Shown here piece after piece: positions 27,040 through 35,997 of a stretch of DNA of 64,000 nucleotides (its first letter is position 1; every line of letters starts with the position of its first letter). The stretch is from contig JBALXS010000005.1 in the NCBI GenBank assembly GCA_036960485.1, positions 1 to 64,000 of the forward strand, in the 5' to 3' direction. Source of the stretch: Rs1 sp036960485 (lineage in GTDB: Bacteria > Pseudomonadota > Gammaproteobacteria > Pseudomonadales > Balneatricaceae). The notes under the pieces are model-generated. The model saw only the letters and a list, made by a program, of their open reading frames with translations. It was not told the DNA's origin and ran no database searches. Position numbers and translations under genes: made by a program.

Positions 27040-28005
27040 TTAAACCGGGCAGCAATGATCTCTGTTATGAGGCAGTGTTAAATCTTGAGCCGGGCCAACA
27101 GGGATCACGCCAGTGGGATTGATCATTAAGTGGCTCGCATAATAGTGAGTTTTGATATGTTCGAAATTGACTGTTTCAGCGACCCCAGCAACTTGGTAAA
27201 GCTCACGTACATAGCCACTTAACGCCGGGTAATCGGCTATTTGCTGGCGATTGGTTTTAAAATGGCCAAAGTACACTGCGTCAAAGCGAATCAGGGTTGA
27301 AAATAAACGCCAATCGGCTTCTGTTATCTGAGCACCGGCCAAATAGCGCTGTTTACTCAAAATATTTTCTATCCAATCAAGCGAATCAAATAAGCTATAA
27401 AATGCTTGTTCATAAGCGGGTTGCGTCGTCGCAAAACCGGCGCGATATACGCCGTTATTGATCGTTTCATAAATACGCTCATTTAACGTATGAATTGTGC
27501 TGTGTAAATTTTCAGGATAATAATCATCAGTATTACCGGTTAGGTGATTAAACGCGCTATTGAACATGCGAATAATTTCTGAGGATTCATTGCTAACAAT
27601 GGTTTGTGTTTGCTTATCCCATAACACGGGGACTGTTACTCGACCTTCATAGGCGTTATCCGCTTTTAAATACAACTGGTAGACGAAATCTAAGCCATAT
27701 AACTCATCGTTCATTTCCCAACCGTTTTCAAGCATTATTGGTTCAACCACGGTGACATCGATGTAGTCTTGTAGCTGTTTAAGCTCGCGAAAAATGAGCG
27801 TGCGATGCGCCCAAGGACAGGCCAGTGATACATATAAATGGTAACGGCCTTTTTCAGCTTTAAAACCTTGCTCACCATTAGGACCAGCACTGCCATCAGC
27901 GGTTAGCCAATTTCTAAAATGGCTATCTTGGCGGCGAAACTCTCCTGCGCTATCTTTGGTGTCATACCACTGATCTACCCACTTACCTTGTTGTAATAAA
28001 CCCAT
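27040..28005 (-). CDS. yqjG: Glutathionyl-hydroquinone reductase (YqjG/ECM4-like)
   Basis: Xi-class glutathione transferase that reduces glutathionyl-hydroquinones using glutathione. The catalytic Cys63 lies in the diagnostic motif LACPWAHRTLI. The N-terminal region (DSHFRNWLTADG, FKAEKGRYHLYVS) and C-terminal helical domain (LAGAQITEADWRLFSTLIRFD, HFKTNRQQI, YPALSGYVRELYQ, GPAQDLTLPHNRD) match the family. The length of 321 aa is usual. AAGGAA precedes the start. It sits between doxX and the pirin gene, as yqjG associates with yqjF in E. coli. Confidence 0.93.
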   Translation of the reverse strand: MGLLQQGKWVDQWYDTKDSAGEFRRQDSHFRNWLTADGSAGPNGEQGFKAEKGRYHLYVSLACPWAHRTLIFRELKQLQDYIDVTVVEPIMLENGWEMNDELYGLDFVYQLYLKADNAYEGRVTVPVLWDKQTQTIVSNESSEIIRMFNSAFNHLTGNTDDYYPENLHSTIHTLNERIYETINNGVYRAGFATTQPAYEQAFYSLFDSLDWIENILSKQRYLAGAQITEADWRLFSTLIRFDAVYFGHFKTNRQQIADYPALSGYVRELYQVAGVAETVNFEHIKTHYYASHLMINPTGVIPVGPAQDLTLPHNRDHCCPV

Positions 28006-28099
28006 TTTCTTATTCCTTATAAAATTTAAATTCTTGATTACTAAAAGTGATGCCGCGCGCTTTAAATATTACGCGCTGTGCTGTTAATCATTAGTTAAA

Positions 28100-28564
28100 T
28101 TAATGCGCTTGGCTTATGCGTGCTTGTAGTAAACGGTCCGCGCTGAAACTGCCTGCACCACGTATTACCAAAGCAACGCTAAGGGCTAATAGCGCTAAGC
28201 CAAATTCGTAACCGTTGTTCGCCATAAAAAGACCATTTGGCAAATGCACCGTGAAAATGGCTACCAGCATCGTAATAGCCAGCAATAAAGCTGCTGGGCG
28301 TACCAGTAACCCAATGATCAACAGTAAGCCGCCTAAGAATTCAGCGCCGCCCGCCATTAGAGCCATAAGTAAACCAGGATCAAGGCCGATAGATGTCATC
28401 CATCCCGCTGTGCCTTCTAAGCCGTAACCGCCGAACCAGCCGAATAATTTTTGACTGCCGTGGGCGGTGAAGATAACACCAGCGCCGACGCGAATTGCTA
28501 AAGTATCAAAGCCAGAAGCCGTGTTGATTAGTTTGTTAATAGGGTTTTCAATGGATGTAGTCAT
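28100..28564 (-). CDS. DoxX family membrane protein (YqjF-like)
   Basis: Small inner-membrane protein with four hydrophobic segments. DoxX signatures include RVGAGVIFTAHGSQKLFGWFGGYG near residue 25 and MALMAGGAEFLGGLLLIIGLLVRPAAL. E. coli yqjF, which is induced by nitroaromatics, belongs here. GGAGA precedes the start. It is the first gene of the operon doxX - GS-HQR - pirin and is divergent from a YhaJ-like LysR gene, the same partnership known for E. coli YhaJ and yqjF. Confidence 0.88.
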   Translation of the reverse strand: MTTSIENPINKLINTASGFDTLAIRVGAGVIFTAHGSQKLFGWFGGYGLEGTAGWMTSIGLDPGLLMALMAGGAEFLGGLLLIIGLLVRPAALLLAITMLVAIFTVHLPNGLFMANNGYEFGLALLALSVALVIRGAGSFSADRLLQARISQAH

Positions 28565-28641
28565 GTTCTATCTCCAAAATTTATGAGTAGGTTTGTTTAG
28601 CTGATGGAGTTAGTATATCGAGCTGTATAATTGTAATAAGT

Positions 28642-28691
28642 GCTATTTTTTGTTTAGAATGATCTAAATTTCAGAACAATTAAAAAATAGC
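28642..28691. promoter_or_regulatory. Nested palindromes in doxX / LysR divergent promoter
   Basis: Perfect TTTAGA/TCTAAA arms with a 4-base centre (28653-28668) inside a wider inverted repeat GCTATTTTTT (28642-28651) and AAAAAATAGC (28682-28691). The inner site has the size and AT character of a LysR-type box and lies between the divergent starts, so it is a good candidate site for the adjacent regulator. Confidence 0.5.
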
Positions 28692-28742
28692 TACTTTCTG
28701 GCAATTAGCACAAGCTTAAATGCAATGCAGCAAAGGGGAGTT

Positions 28743-29639
28743 ATGAGCAGGAATCCAATAACCATAGAAGTTCTTGAGACTTTAGATGCCATTGAGCGTC
28801 GTGGCAGTTTTGCCAAAGCAGCAGAAGAATTGAATAAAGCCACATCAGCTGTTTCTTATGCAGTGCAAAAACTAGAAGAGCAGCTAGATATTTCCTTGTT
28901 CCAGCGCCAAGGGCGCCGCTCAGTGCTGACCCCTGCAGGTCGTCTTATTCTCGATGAAGGTCGCGAAATACTAGATACAACCAGCAGATTGGCGCATAAA
29001 GCAAAAGAATTAGCCACCGGTTGGGAGCCAAGCATCAGCATTGCTGTTGAATCGCTTCAATCTTATCCTACGTTTTTCTCAGTGATTCACACGTTTCTCC
29101 AGCAGCATCCTACAATAGAAATTGATATTCGCGAATCAGTACTCAACGGTGGCTGGGAAGCACTTGAACATGATCGAGTGGCACTGATTGTCGGATCTCC
29201 AGGCCCCGTTCCCTTACAAAAAGGTTATCGAGCGATACCCATCGATCGCCCTACATTAATCCCAGTGATTGGTGCACAACATGAGCTAGCATCACTGGCA
29301 ATACAGCCTGAAAAGCTTGCAACACTGTTACCCGGCATTCGGCGCGTAATCACGCACGATACATCGTTACAAGATATTACCCGCAGTGCTGGTTTAAGCA
29401 GTGATGGGCAAAAATTTTATGTGCAAAACATCGATCAAAAAGTAGCGGCCATTCTTGCAGGCATTGGTATTGGCCATCTGCCACAACAGCGTGCCCAGCA
29501 ATATATTGAAGCAGGTCAATTAATTGTTCTACCATTAGCTGAGAGAGCCAGCCACGATAATTTTTTAGCCTGGAAAATAAATAACAAAGGGATGGGTTTG
29601 CAGGCATTAACTAGGCTACTGGCCACGGCATTAGGGTAA
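28743..29639 (+). CDS. LysR-family regulator (YhaJ-like)
   Basis: LysR-type transcription factor with an N-terminal HTH (residues ~5-65: LDAIERRGSFAKAAEEL, TSAVSYAVQKLEEQLDISLF) and an effector-binding domain (~90-298). The ordering and motifs (RGSFAKAAEEL, QGRRSVLTPAGRLILDEGREIL, ATGWEPS, AAILAGIGIGHLP) resemble E. coli YhaJ, which binds quinone-type compounds and activates yqjF. Start ATG 28743 has AAGGGGAG close by; ATG 28725 is also open. Divergent from doxX; probably controls the detoxification operon. Confidence 0.9.
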   Translation: MSRNPITIEVLETLDAIERRGSFAKAAEELNKATSAVSYAVQKLEEQLDISLFQRQGRRSVLTPAGRLILDEGREILDTTSRLAHKAKELATGWEPSISIAVESLQSYPTFFSVIHTFLQQHPTIEIDIRESVLNGGWEALEHDRVALIVGSPGPVPLQKGYRAIPIDRPTLIPVIGAQHELASLAIQPEKLATLLPGIRRVITHDTSLQDITRSAGLSSDGQKFYVQNIDQKVAAILAGIGIGHLPQQRAQQYIEAGQLIVLPLAERASHDNFLAWKINNKGMGLQALTRLLATALG

Positions 29640-29847
29640 TGGTTAGTGGTGTTTTTATGCGATCTAGCGATAGTAGCTAATTTAGCTGCTATGCTAATTT
29701 ATCAATTCGAGAGGTTGTCCACGGGCGTTATTCCAGCATCGATTGGGGTTTTTGTTATCTGTGTTACTAGCTCTGCTTACCTAATCTTCCATTAGAAAGA
29801 TCACTGGTTCTTCCTAATGGCGAGCATAACGAATAGCATCCACCACT

Positions 29848-30729
29848 TTATTCCCTAAATGCGTTAACTTTATTTTGTGGGAGGATGTTGTAAAATACTG
29901 CAATCAATACTAAGCCACCGCCGATCCAAGTTGCAGAAGGCGGGAGCTGCATAAAAACCAGCCAAGCCCACAACGGCGCTAGCGGTGCTTCCAATGTACT
30001 TATGAGTGCGGATTGGAAAGCTGGAATTAAACGAGTACCTTCCACCATCAATATCGTTGCCAGTGCGAACACTACACCAAATCCCACTAACAAAACTAAA
30101 TCCATAGCACTGGGAACAACAGCACTGACAGCAAAAGGGTTACTTAATATAAAGCTAAGTAAGACGTGAATTGCGGCTGAAATAAGAGTAGATAAAATCA
30201 TTGGCTTGTTGGGAAACTTTCTAAATAACACAACTAAGGCAGACATTCCTAAAGTCATCAATAGTGCCAATGCATCTCCGATCAGATTAATAGACCCACC
30301 TGAGCCACCCACCATAATTATTACGCCGACTAAAGCGAGCGTGGCACAGATCATGCCTTTAGTACTAATGCTTTCTCCTAGAAAAATCCAAGCCAAGACG
30401 GACACTATGAAAGGGGTAACAGCGTAGATTATTGATACATTAGCGATACTCGTGTATTTAAAAGCACTGATAAAACAGATGGTGGAAGCTGCGCCAATGA
30501 TAGCGGATAACCAGCCAGGCCATCCTAAGCTTTTAAATTCATGCGTTATACCTTGTTCGCTTTTCTTGTGGACGTACAGCCCCAAAATCAATATTGAGAA
30601 TAGTCCCCTGTAAAATAAAATGACCCAAACACTGGCCTCTATCCCTTTAGCGAACAAGCCAAGGGTGCTCCACACTATTGCGGAGATAGTGACCAGAATA
30701 ATGCCAATGTGGCTGGTAGAGGTTTTCAT
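29848..30729 (-). CDS. EamA-family (DMT) transporter
   Basis: Inner-membrane drug/metabolite transporter with about ten transmembrane helices built from two EamA repeats (SAIVWSTLGLFAKGI with FYRGLFSILILGLY in the first; STLEAPLAPLWAWLVF in the second). Members export amino acids, metabolites or drugs; the substrate is unknown. AAGGAG lies eleven bases before the ATG. Divergent from the ArsR-type gene, which probably controls it. Confidence 0.9.
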   Translation of the reverse strand: MKTSTSHIGIILVTISAIVWSTLGLFAKGIEASVWVILFYRGLFSILILGLYVHKKSEQGITHEFKSLGWPGWLSAIIGAASTICFISAFKYTSIANVSIIYAVTPFIVSVLAWIFLGESISTKGMICATLALVGVIIMVGGSGGSINLIGDALALLMTLGMSALVVLFRKFPNKPMILSTLISAAIHVLLSFILSNPFAVSAVVPSAMDLVLLVGFGVVFALATILMVEGTRLIPAFQSALISTLEAPLAPLWAWLVFMQLPPSATWIGGGLVLIAVFYNILPQNKVNAFRE

Positions 30730-30867
30730 TAGCTACACGACTCCTTCACAGTTCTTTGTAAAACACTGCACATAAATCCGCCAACTACGTTGCAAATATA
30801 TCTGTGAGGTATCTAAATTATCGGTAGTGTGGAATGTATTCATTTTGAGCTCCTCGCTAATGTATTC

Positions 30868-30900
30868 TTTACTTATAATCGCAGTATAGGCTATGATTAT
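30868..30900 (+). promoter_or_regulatory. Putative promoter and operator of ArsR-type gene
   Basis: TTTACT (30868-30873) and TATGAT (30892-30897) are 18 bases apart and could be -35/-10. The inverted arms ATAATC (30875-30880) and GATTAT (30895-30900) overlap this promoter, as expected for an autorepressed ArsR-type gene. Confidence 0.35.
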
Positions 30901-30927
30901 TGCTCATACATCGAGGAGTATCGAACT

Positions 30928-31608
30928 ATGCTTGTAACTAAAAACATGGCAGCTATTGCCGCAGCTATGGCATCTCCTTCGAGAATTAGTATGCTTGAAG
31001 CACTCGCTGGAGGCATTGCACGCTCAGCGACTGATCTTGCAGGTATTGCTGATATACAAACCAATACCGCCACCACACATTTACAAATCTTGTGCAAAGC
31101 CGATTTAATTAAGGTCGTGAAACAAGGGCGCTATCGCTATTTCAAAATCAAAGATGAAAGCGTCAGCGATTTGATAGAAGCTTTAGGAGAGCAAACCGGT
31201 GCAAGCCCAAAAACCACTGAGATGCCATTGTCAGATATGGCCTTTGGCAGAACTTGCTACGATCATTTAGCAGGGTGGTTGGGGGTGCAGCTAACTGAAA
31301 GTTTGCTACACAACCAGCATATTGTTCAGCACGAAAAGTCTTTTGATTTGACTGAAAAAGGGACGGATTTTCTCACCAAGCTAGGGGTTGTTTTAAATAA
31401 CCCTAAAAACACGCGCCGCGTTTTTGCCCGCGCTTGTCTCGATTGGACCGAAGGTGAAATGCATCTAGGCGGAGCGCTCGGAGCAGAATTATTTGCATTC
31501 TTTGTCGCTGAAAAATGGGTGGCTAAGAATGATGATTATCGAGAGGTTGCTGTATTAGCTAAAGGTAAGGAAAATTTTCATCACTATTTTGGGATTACTT
31601 TTGCTTAA
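30928..31608 (+). CDS. ArsR-type winged-helix regulator
   Basis: Transcription regulator of 226 aa with an N-terminal ArsR-like winged helix (residues ~8-85: AAMASPSRISMLEALAGG, TNTATTHLQILCKADLIKVVKQGRYRYFKI) and an additional C-terminal domain (FGRTCYDHLAGWLGVQLTESLL, RRVFARACLDWTEGEMHLGG) found in longer relatives. That C-terminal part has a few Cys and His residues, but I see no clear metal site. The start is ATG 30928 because GAGGAG precedes it; a longer frame begins at 30829. Divergent from the EamA gene, its likely target. Confidence 0.85.
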   Translation: MLVTKNMAAIAAAMASPSRISMLEALAGGIARSATDLAGIADIQTNTATTHLQILCKADLIKVVKQGRYRYFKIKDESVSDLIEALGEQTGASPKTTEMPLSDMAFGRTCYDHLAGWLGVQLTESLLHNQHIVQHEKSFDLTEKGTDFLTKLGVVLNNPKNTRRVFARACLDWTEGEMHLGGALGAELFAFFVAEKWVAKNDDYREVAVLAKGKENFHHYFGITFA

Positions 31609-31944
31609 TCTCGATTGAGGTTAAGAAAAATAGGATTTTGTATTACTTTTTTGACATGACCATCATGCCCTTAAGCGTTGCACGAGCATCAAGCTATTTG
31701 TAATTCAAACTAGCTACATTGTGCATGTTTTTGTTCAGTATGAATTCATTATATTAGAGTAGTATCAATTAAAGCATTGAATAAAATAAGTTATTTAGAA
31801 CAGTTTTGAGCAGCTCTGTTGAAATTTACTACCGTGCTAATAAAGAAAAGGAAGCTTTATAGATATCAAAGCAACATATCTTAGATATTAAAGTAAGGCA
31901 GTGTTTGAAACGCTGAAATGTAATCAGGTTCAAGAGTAATACCA
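31609..31944. other. Intergenic region, imperfect hairpin only
   Basis: About 336 bases. An imperfect hairpin CTTAAtCTC...GAGgTTAAG begins at the ArsR-type stop codon (31604-31625) and may weakly terminate it. No gene or RNA is recognisable in the rest. Confidence 0.4.
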
Positions 31945-32265
31945 ATGAAGATGTTAATTTTAGTCCTAATATTTATCAGTGCCGGCGCTTGGCACGTATA
32001 CAACAGACCGAGTGTTCAAGTTATCACCAATGCAGACCTCTACTTATTAGATCTACCCACTCCCACGGTTATTTATTCATCCCCGCCCGCTACTGCAATT
32101 ACTACTACCGCTACTACTTATCCAAGGTATTCCTGCGATGGCCGCCAACACTGTAGCCAAATGAGCTCATGCGCAGAGGCAAAGTTTTTCATAAATAATT
32201 GCCCAAATACCAAAATGGATGGTGACCATGACGGCATCCCTTGTGAGCGCCAATTTTGTAATTAA
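31945..32265 (+). CDS. Excalibur domain protein
   Basis: Small protein with an N-terminal hydrophobic anchor or signal segment (residues 1-17), a Thr/Pro/Ala-rich linker (~45-70) and a C-terminal excalibur calcium-binding domain (CDGRQHCSQMSSCAEAKFF, then DGDHDGIPCERQFC). The DxDxDGxxCE loop is the calcium-binding signature, and the paired Cys residues probably form disulphides outside the cytoplasm. Function is unknown; some excalibur proteins carry nucleases, but none is fused here. Confidence 0.85.
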   Translation: MKMLILVLIFISAGAWHVYNRPSVQVITNADLYLLDLPTPTVIYSSPPATAITTTATTYPRYSCDGRQHCSQMSSCAEAKFFINNCPNTKMDGDHDGIPCERQFCN

Positions 32266-32532
32266 TTAGATGCTAGTAAGTACGATGTTGAGGTAAAGCT
32301 CATCCTTGCAACCATCAGCTGGATAACGTCATGATACTGTTAATTTAGTCGTTAAAATCAAGGTATAAAAATTTGAAAGCGACATGACTTTAGATCTGTT
32401 AAGTATTGTTGGCCCTCGCCGGTAGGTATTTTTTGGTGCTAGCGAGTCAATGGCAAAGATGGCTCATTAAGACCTACAGTTATCTGTGCTGTATAACTGC
32501 CTAAAGTTTTAGTAAAATCAGGCTTTTAATTA

Positions 32533-33039
32533 ATGGCCAATGTCATGTCGAATCAGCAAACCCTTTTAGATCTCCCTCACTACATCGATGCAAAACCTGC
32601 GCATCAACATATCGCTATTTTAGCTAACTGCTATCAAGCGTATTTCGCAGCACCGTTATTTACTGATAGCACTGATGAAGCTGAGCTTTTAACGAAGGCG
32701 TGGCAGGCAGGTTTTGTGTTGCTATCCCATGGCATAGGCGATGATCCTGTTTTTAATTTTGCTAATAAAACTGCGCAAAAATTGTTTGAAATGGATTACC
32801 TTACACTCACCAGTTTACCTTCACGCAAATCAGCAGGTAGCAGTACACAAGCCGAGCGCGACCAATTACTTGCTGAAGTCAGCAGCAAAGGCTGCATTGA
32901 TGATTACTCTGGAATTAGGGTTTCGGCTAGTGGAAAGCAGTTTTTTATTGAGCGCGCTAAAGTGTGGAACCTAACAGATGAAGCTGGCAATTATTATGGC
33001 CAAGCTGCAATGTTTAATTCATGGACAGCAATTACTTAA
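32533..33039 (+). CDS. MEKHLA domain protein
   Basis: Soluble PAS-like protein of the MEKHLA family (about 165 aa). Family motifs are AWQAGFVLLSHGIGDDPVFNF, NKTAQKLFEMDYLTLTSLPSR, CIDDYSGIRVSASGKQFFIERA and VWNLTDEAGNYYGQAAMFNSW. Function in bacteria is unknown; the domain is thought to bind a small ligand. ATG 32533 has only a weak ribosome site; ATG 32545 is an alternative. It ends 8 nt before the next gene, so the two are probably co-expressed. Confidence 0.85.
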   Translation: MANVMSNQQTLLDLPHYIDAKPAHQHIAILANCYQAYFAAPLFTDSTDEAELLTKAWQAGFVLLSHGIGDDPVFNFANKTAQKLFEMDYLTLTSLPSRKSAGSSTQAERDQLLAEVSSKGCIDDYSGIRVSASGKQFFIERAKVWNLTDEAGNYYGQAAMFNSWTAIT

Positions 33040-33047
33040 GGGCAATC

Positions 33048-33698
33048 ATGCACACTATTTTGCTAGCAGATATTTTTGGTGAAACTGCGGCGCTACAAAG
33101 GTTTTCAGCGGCGTTAGCTACAAAAAGTACTATTATTTCACCATATGATGAAATGTTAGATTTTGTCGATGAAGCGCAAGCGTACGCGCATTTCATGCAG
33201 CATGTGGGCTTAGAGAAATACTGCCAAAAGGTTATCGATCATCTGCACAGATGCAACGAGTCTGTTTCTGTGATTGCTTTTAGTATTGGTGCCTCTGCTA
33301 TTTGGAAAATTAGTGGAATGGCGTACGAAGAGAGCAACGCTGCGAAGAATGTTAGCGGTGCAGCGACAATAAAAGAACTGGCGAAAATACGCGCTGCGGC
33401 GCAGATAAAAGGAGCGCTGTGTTTTTACAGTTCGCAAATTCGCCATTTAACTGATTTGCAAAACAGCTTCCCCGTGCAATTAGTTTTCGCTAAACATGAA
33501 GCACAGTTTTCAGTCAGTGATGTAATAAAGCAGCTATCATCTAAGCAGCAGCTGCATGTTTTTAGGTCAGATTATCTACACGGGTTTATGAATGAAAACT
33601 CAAAAAACTTTGATCAACACGGTTACCAGCAGTCCCTTAAAGCTATTTTAGCTGTGCCAGAAAAAAGCAGTTACCACTTAGCAAAATTTGATAACTAA
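33048..33698 (+). CDS. Dienelactone hydrolase-like alpha/beta hydrolase
   Basis: Probable cytosolic alpha/beta hydrolase of ~216 aa. The nucleophile elbow is ViAFSIGASAIW-like (Ser in AFSIGA) after the strand SVIAFS; candidate acid and His regions are PVQLVFAKHEAQFS and LHVFRSDYLHGFMNE, matching the DLH order. Identity to characterised enzymes is low by eye and the nucleophile is Ser, not the Cys of classical dienelactone hydrolase. The start is ATG 33048 with AAGG ahead. Co-transcribed with the MEKHLA gene. Confidence 0.7.
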   Translation: MHTILLADIFGETAALQRFSAALATKSTIISPYDEMLDFVDEAQAYAHFMQHVGLEKYCQKVIDHLHRCNESVSVIAFSIGASAIWKISGMAYEESNAAKNVSGAATIKELAKIRAAAQIKGALCFYSSQIRHLTDLQNSFPVQLVFAKHEAQFSVSDVIKQLSSKQQLHVFRSDYLHGFMNENSKNFDQHGYQQSLKAILAVPEKSSYHLAKFDN

Positions 33699-33716
33699 CA
33701 GTTGTGCAAGCAGTTA

Positions 33717-34514
33717 TTAAATCGTGATTTTTTGATGGTCAACAGCAACACTGAAGTTTTTTGGTAATTTATCACTGTGTTGCATCAACCAGCAATCAAA
33801 CTGGTGACTTATGTGGGTCAAAATAGTTTGCTTAGGCTTAATAGCTGCAATGATTGTAAGTGCTAAAGTGAAATCGTTATGGTTGCGCTTTGGTGTTTTG
33901 CTAGGTGCTAGTTCAGGTTTGAGTCTAGATGATTCCCTAGGAGGATCAGAGCAATCTAAAAAGCAGTAATCAATGCTTTGCTGCTGTAAAAAAAATTCGG
34001 TAGCTGCAGGTAAACCGACCGTGTCAGTTAAGTAAGCGATACGGGTATTGGCCAGCTCAATAAAATAGCCAAAAGTGGGTTTTGAATGAATAAGCGGTAG
34101 CGCGGTGATCTGCATATCCCCTAAATTGTATTTTTTAAAGGCCTGCCATGGTGATTGAAAATCAAGGCAGCCGCTGTGTTTGTATAAATCATCGGTGCCT
34201 GTTACATCGTTAGGACGATAAACGGGGATTTTTTGAGCACTATTAGCCCAGCGTAAATGGAATAACCCTTGTACGTGATCCATATGAAAGTGAGTGAGTA
34301 CGAAACGTTTAACATCTGCAAAATCGTAGTGTTCTGCTAGGTCAGTACGCCCAGCATCGATCATCGTAACGCCCAGGTCAGTGGTGATGCACAAGCTACA
34401 AGGGCGTCTCTTATAATACGAATTTAGCTTTGCTCTGCAACACGCCGCGCAATCACAACCCCATTGTGGTACTTGGCTGGCATTGCCACTGCCAAGAATT
34501 TCTATGCTGGGCAT
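33717..34514 (-). CDS. phnP: PhnP phosphodiesterase (metallo-beta-lactamase fold)
   Basis: Cytosolic zinc/manganese enzyme that opens 5-phosphoribosyl 1,2-cyclic phosphate to ribose 1,5-bisphosphate at the end of C-P lyase phosphonate degradation. The N-terminal Cys-rich structural zinc site (CDCAACCRA) is characteristic of PhnP. The metal motif LTHFHMDHVQG, IHSKPTFGYFIE, YLTDTVG and the C-terminal LTHISH are present. Thirty-one nt downstream of phnN. The C-P lyase core (phnG-L) is not in this window and the adjoining phnM is a remnant. Confidence 0.9.
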   Translation of the reverse strand: MPSIEILGSGNASQVPQWGCDCAACCRAKLNSYYKRRPCSLCITTDLGVTMIDAGRTDLAEHYDFADVKRFVLTHFHMDHVQGLFHLRWANSAQKIPVYRPNDVTGTDDLYKHSGCLDFQSPWQAFKKYNLGDMQITALPLIHSKPTFGYFIELANTRIAYLTDTVGLPAATEFFLQQQSIDYCFLDCSDPPRESSRLKPELAPSKTPKRNHNDFTLALTIIAAIKPKQTILTHISHQFDCWLMQHSDKLPKNFSVAVDHQKITI

Positions 34515-34545
34515 ATCGTTGATTCACTCCTGTTCGTCAGCGCTT

Positions 34546-35091
34546 TTATTTGGCAGCGTTAATAATTGCAGTTAGCTGCGTGACAGCTTCTTCGATACTG
34601 TTATTATTTTCAACTATTTGGAACAGGCTTGCGTCATTGTTACTTAGTTGGATATGGCGTTTTATGCGCGCTTCAATTTCAGCAACACTTTCACGGCCAC
34701 GCTTTATTAGCCGCTCTTGTAGTTTATCAGCGGCTACATCTATCATTACTGGTAAAATCATATTTGGGTATAATTTCATCGCTTGCGGCAAGTAAGCTCT
34801 AGAGCCATTGACGAGTACATTTTGTTGGCACTCTAGCCACAAATCGACTTCCCGACCAATTGCGTATTGATGTTGATTAGCTGACCAAGCCATGGCGAAT
34901 AAACCTAGTGCTTTGCGCTGTTCAAATACTGTTTGGCTGAGGGCGATATGATTCTCACCGCCAGATTGCCAGTGGCGGGTAATGTAGCGATGAGCTACTT
35001 GTAAATGGTCGAGGTGCTGTTCACGTACTGCATCGATAATAGTATCTTTTCCGCTACCTGACGGGCCCATCACATATATAATTTTCGCCAT
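34546..35091 (-). CDS. phnN: Ribose 1,5-bisphosphokinase
   Basis: Kinase converting ribose 1,5-bisphosphate to PRPP, the salvage step after PhnP. The P-loop is GPSGSGKDT near residues 9-17, and guanylate-kinase-like features follow (HRYITRHWQSGGENHIAL, FAMAWSANQHQYAIG, VLVNGSRAYL, ERLIKRGRES). The 181 aa length is typical. It is intact, unlike the second copy at 35359-35642. The phnN-phnP pair could still recycle ribosyl phosphates if C-P lyase genes remain elsewhere. Confidence 0.92.
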   Translation of the reverse strand: MAKIIYVMGPSGSGKDTIIDAVREQHLDHLQVAHRYITRHWQSGGENHIALSQTVFEQRKALGLFAMAWSANQHQYAIGREVDLWLECQQNVLVNGSRAYLPQAMKLYPNMILPVMIDVAADKLQERLIKRGRESVAEIEARIKRHIQLSNNDASLFQIVENNNSIEEAVTQLTAIINAAK

Positions 35092-35130
35092 ATTAACCTA
35101 TCCAATCTAAAGCTGTTTTACTTAAGCTCA

Positions 35131-35352
35131 TCAAAAAATTCGCTTACCTTGTTTGTATACATGTTCAATATGTATGTGATCTACCTCTTCATGGCTAATC
35201 ACTAAACCTGCTAGCATGCCTTGCCCTATGCGACCTCTATCTTTTAAACCAACCGCTTGTGCTGGGTTAAGGTAACTAAGTTTATGGCTTGTGGCAAATC
35301 ATATGAGTTACTGGCTAATTTAGCTATTTTAAAAGCTGCTTCTAATAAACTA
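35131..35352 (-). pseudogene. phnM: phnM C-terminal remnant (frameshifted)
   Basis: Reverse-strand frames read LLEAAFKIAKLASNSYDLPQ with AINLVT, then after a one-base shift LNPAQAVGLKDRGRIGQGM and a tail HIEHVYKQGKRIF ending in TGA at 35131-35133. This is the end of PhnM, the triphosphate diphosphatase of the C-P lyase pathway. The N-terminal ~300 residues are missing; the remnant is joined to a broken phnN copy upstream. It lies 40 nt before the intact phnN, the natural phnM-phnN order. Confidence 0.82.
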
Positions 35353-35358
35353 TTGGGA

Positions 35359-35642
35359 TAATAACGAGTACATTTGCTGGCACTTTAGCCACAAATCGAT
35401 TTCCCGGCCAATCGCATGTTGATGTCGATTAGCTGACCAAACCATGGCGAATAAAGCTAGTGCTTTACGCTGTTCGTATTCTGCTTGGCTGCGGCCGATA
35501 TGGTTTGCTCGCCAGATTGCCAGTAACCAGTAATTTAGCGATGAGCTACTTGTGAATTATCGAGTTGCTATTCACGTACAGCACTTATAATAGTGTCTTT
35601 TCCGCTACCTGACGGGCCCATTACGTATATGATTTTCGCCAT
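35359..35642 (-). pseudogene. phnN: Second phnN copy, truncated and with stops
   Basis: Closely resembles the 5' ~95 codons of intact phnN: ATG at 35642, MAKIIYVMGPSGSGKDTII is retained, then TAG at 35568-35570 (codon 25) and further stops. The similarity ends near 35359, where the phnM remnant begins. Together with the intact phnM-tail/phnN order this is best explained by a tandem duplication that later decayed. Confidence 0.88.
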
Positions 35643-35997
35643 GTTAACTTATCCCATGGTTAAACTTATTTTAGAGAGTATCGCAAATAATATGACAACT
35701 AGACTCGATAATACAGTATTGAAAGTCGGCTAAATATGCTGATTTATAACTATAATAGCCCTAAATAAAGGCATGTTATTTGTCGAATATCATAAGTAGT
35801 GAAACCAAGAAACCCATCTCACAATATATGGTTTTTTACATTGAAGAATTCGAGGCAGGAAACGGCCAAAAGCGGAAGTTCTTCTTCGTTAGTATCACTA
35901 ATTATAACATTTAGCTGCTTGAATATTTTTAATTTCATACACTATAATTGTTGGGAAAATAATTCAAACATAGTGCTAAAAATTGATAAGGTTAAAT
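35643..35997. other. Intergenic region, no supported gene
   Basis: About 355 AT-rich bases between the dead phnN copy and the GNAT gene. No frame has a ribosome site, and no structured element was found. It presumably holds the old promoter of the phn genes and that of the GNAT gene. Confidence 0.35.
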
